A stretch of 64,000 nt of DNA from Entomortierella parvispora (taxonomy: Eukaryota; Mortierellomycota; Mortierellomycetes; Mortierellales; Mortierellaceae): positions 186,001 through 250,000 of the forward strand of contig OY752149.1 of the NCBI GenBank assembly GCA_963573315.1, given 5' to 3'. Numbering within the stretch: position 1 is the stretch's first letter; every line of letters starts with the position of its first letter. The notes below the pieces were generated by a model that worked only from the letters and a program-made list of their open reading frames with translations, had not been told where the DNA came from and did not search any database. Made by a program: the position numbers and the translations under genes. Below, piece after piece: positions 62,324 through 64,000 of the stretch.

Positions 62324-63428
62324 CTACGGAGCAGTAGACTCGACGACCTTCTCCACTAGCTTGACAACCTCGGGTTCCTGTTCTGCCAGTCCATCCTGTG
62401 GGATATTTAAAGCCATGCTTTTTTGGATCCTCTTTCTGGCCAGCACCTGTTGCTCCGGCGTAGAGCTTCTTCCAGAGCCCAGAACCGGTGCCACCAAATA
62501 ATCATGAACCGCATTCGAGAACCGATTCGCCTTGTCAAAATACCAGGCCAACCAGTATGGAGGCTGGGTATGTTTTTCAATCGGTTTTCCTTGGTTCCTT
62601 CGCATCAGGATCCAAAACGCAAGGACCATGGGTAGGTTGAAGACTGTGAGAATCAAACGTGCAATACGAGAACGTGGTCCTGTGCATTCATATGGCACCA
62701 GGGAGGCGAGATATTGTTGGTAGGCAGGGTCGAGGCCGTGATGCGCAGCACCAGAGGTCAGCAGGTTCTTGTACCGGGCTGAAGGTTGGCATTGGGTCTT
62801 GATGGACATAGGGCGAGCAATCAGGACCTTGGCCGTGAGATGTTCTCCTGTTGTTGCTGCTGCTGAAGAAAAGGGCTCATAGACTTTGCAATCTACTTCG
62901 ACCTGATCGTATCCTGTCGGTACATCATGCCCCCAGCCTCCCTATGATAGATGGCGGTACAAGAACAAATATGTCAAGATAAAAAAAAAGGTAGCAATTG
63001 GTCTCTATCAGTTTTCTTACCTCTGACTGAATGACCTTCTGCCAGTCATATTCAGAGATTCGATGGACCACGCCCTGCAGGACCGGGGGGTATGATCGCT
63101 CAGGATGATCCTCGTTCCAAATGAATTCCTGGCCAAATTTGGTCCTGTCATGGACAAACTGAGCATAGCTGCGTTGATGCATCCGTGCAGGATCCATCTT
63201 GAGGATAGAGGCAAAGCAGGGCTCGACAAAGGGGAGACCACCGATATCAAAACTGAGCCAGTAGCCAGGGACGATTACTGGCTTGGACTCGAGCGGCTTG
63301 ATCTTGCGGCGGCCGGAAAGGACGTTGGGATCGAGATTACTTCCATACGACAGATACAGGACGGAGCCTGGAGTAGCAGCAGCAGCAGCAGCAGCAGCGG
63401 GGGGAGGGGATGAGGAAGGTACGGTCAT
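62324..63428 (-). CDS. Gamma-glutamylcyclotransferase-fold protein (GliK-like)
   Basis: Minus-strand exons are 63428-63021 and 62941-62324, giving 341 aa. After an eight-alanine run encoded by a GCN microsatellite, YLSYGSNLD (YGSN at 28-31) opens the cyclotransferase fold. VPGYWLSFDIGGLPFVEPCFASI follows, with a Glu in the region that carries the acid in this family. These match fungal proteins related to GliK, which act on gamma-glutamyl compounds. The second exon adds about 200 residues with one hydrophobic stretch (LILTVFNLPMVLAFWILM), which could anchor it to a membrane. The activity is not certain from sequence. Stops of this gene and VPS4 face each other 183 bp apart. Confidence 0.8.
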
Positions 63429-63831
63429 TGGTGAAAGGAAGAAAGAGGGATGGCGTGAGATGAGGAAAAGAGAAAGAGAAAGAGAAGGGAGGAAGTGAGG
63501 AGGAGAAATAAAGAAAAAGACGCGAAATCACGTCAGGTGGATCGATGGCTCCAAAGAGGAACGAGGGAGGACTGTGCGCCACGCTATCTTTGTGCCTTCG
63601 TTCCTTCCTTGGTGTCTTTGGTGTCCCCTGTCGTCTCTTCCCTCCCCTTCCCCTTCCCCCTCCTCTTCCGTTGCTGCCTTCGTTCCTCCCTCTCCTTCAC
63701 GCCTCCATCCCGCCATCCCCAATCAAGCAACCCGCATCGCCGCATCCTGTCCCCTGTCCCTGTCCCTGTCCCCTGTCCCTGTCCCGCCCTAGCTCATCTC
63801 CTCCCATTGCGCGCAGCAACACACATCGCAC

Positions 63832-64000
63832 ATGTCATTCTCATTCCAGGCTCACGACCCACAGTCCATCGACGGCTCATCGGCGGCGTCTCTTTCTTTT
63901 TCGCCCACTTCTTCCTCCTCTTCTTCCCCTGATCGGCCGGCAACCGCCCTAGTGATCTGGCGCTTGACGAGGCAGCCCTCTTCCTCTTCCTCTTCCGACA
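63832..64000 (+). CDS. Possible N-terminus of a gene running off the window
   Basis: An ATG at 63832 opens a frame (MSFSFQAHDPQSIDGSSAAS...) that stays open for 56 codons to the window edge. It is Ser-rich, as are many fungal protein N-termini. The sequence before it (63545-63831) is pyrimidine-rich and promoter-like, with CCCTGT repeats near 63750-63785. An intron or another frame could change this model. No family is recognised. Confidence 0.35.
   Translation, partial: MSFSFQAHDPQSIDGSSAASLSFSPTSSSSSSPDRPATALVIWRLTRQPSSSSSSD

Overview
This is a 64 kb window of an intron-rich eukaryotic nuclear genome. It looks like an early-diverging filamentous fungus (Mucoromycota, most likely Mortierellomycotina). 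The evidence is short introns with GT..AG (and several GC..AG) borders, an animal-like 149-aa calmodulin, a VPS4 of exactly yeast length, a Sct1/Gpt2-type acyltransferase, and fungal-type Cryptons, Helitrons and a Gypsy element. A sestrin gene, which to my knowledge is absent from Dikarya, also fits. The lineage is inferred; no search was run.

Layout. 0-1.8 kb: tRNA-Val and tRNA-Gly with two repeat families between them. 1.8-5.2 kb: calmodulin (+) and a Rab GTPase (-). 7.4-11.3 kb: a sestrin homologue of 900 aa. 12.0-14.7 kb: a membrane glycoprotein of unknown function. 15.6-36.7 kb: a mobile-element island made of two convergent Crypton tyrosine-recombinase genes, tRNA-Tyr, two head-to-tail Helitrons and a TIR element. 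36.75-39.75 kb: a four-pass membrane protein with a long disordered tail. 41.3-43.9 kb: a glycerol-3-phosphate/DHAP acyltransferase. 44.36-49.56 kb: a Ty3/Gypsy element with LTRs that read as identical but with the core of its reverse transcriptase missing. 49.6-50.3 kb: tRNA-Lys and a second copy of the tRNA-linked repeat. 50.8-54.1 kb: two tail-to-tail aldo-keto reductases. 55.1-59.6 kb: a diacylglycerol-lipase-like hydrolase. 60.1-62.1 kb: VPS4. 62.3-63.4 kb: a gamma-glutamylcyclotransferase-fold protein. The right edge may hold the start of one more gene.

The cellular genes are ordinary, mostly single-copy loci in lipid metabolism (acyltransferase, DAG lipase), membrane traffic (Rab, VPS4), calcium signalling (calmodulin) and nutrient/stress signalling (sestrin). 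They show no operon-like logic. Exon coordinates for all multi-exon genes were worked out by hand from splice signals and reading-phase continuity, and every model closes in frame.

The main interest is in the mobile DNA. All four tRNA genes have repeat or transposon sequence starting within about 50-130 bp of their 3' end. Both Helitrons have termini defined at base level (5' TCACGTGAGG, 3' hairpin then CTAG) and start with a tiny exon followed by a zinc-knuckle exon. The 8-mer TCACGTGA occurs eight times, only in non-coding or transposon-terminal DNA.
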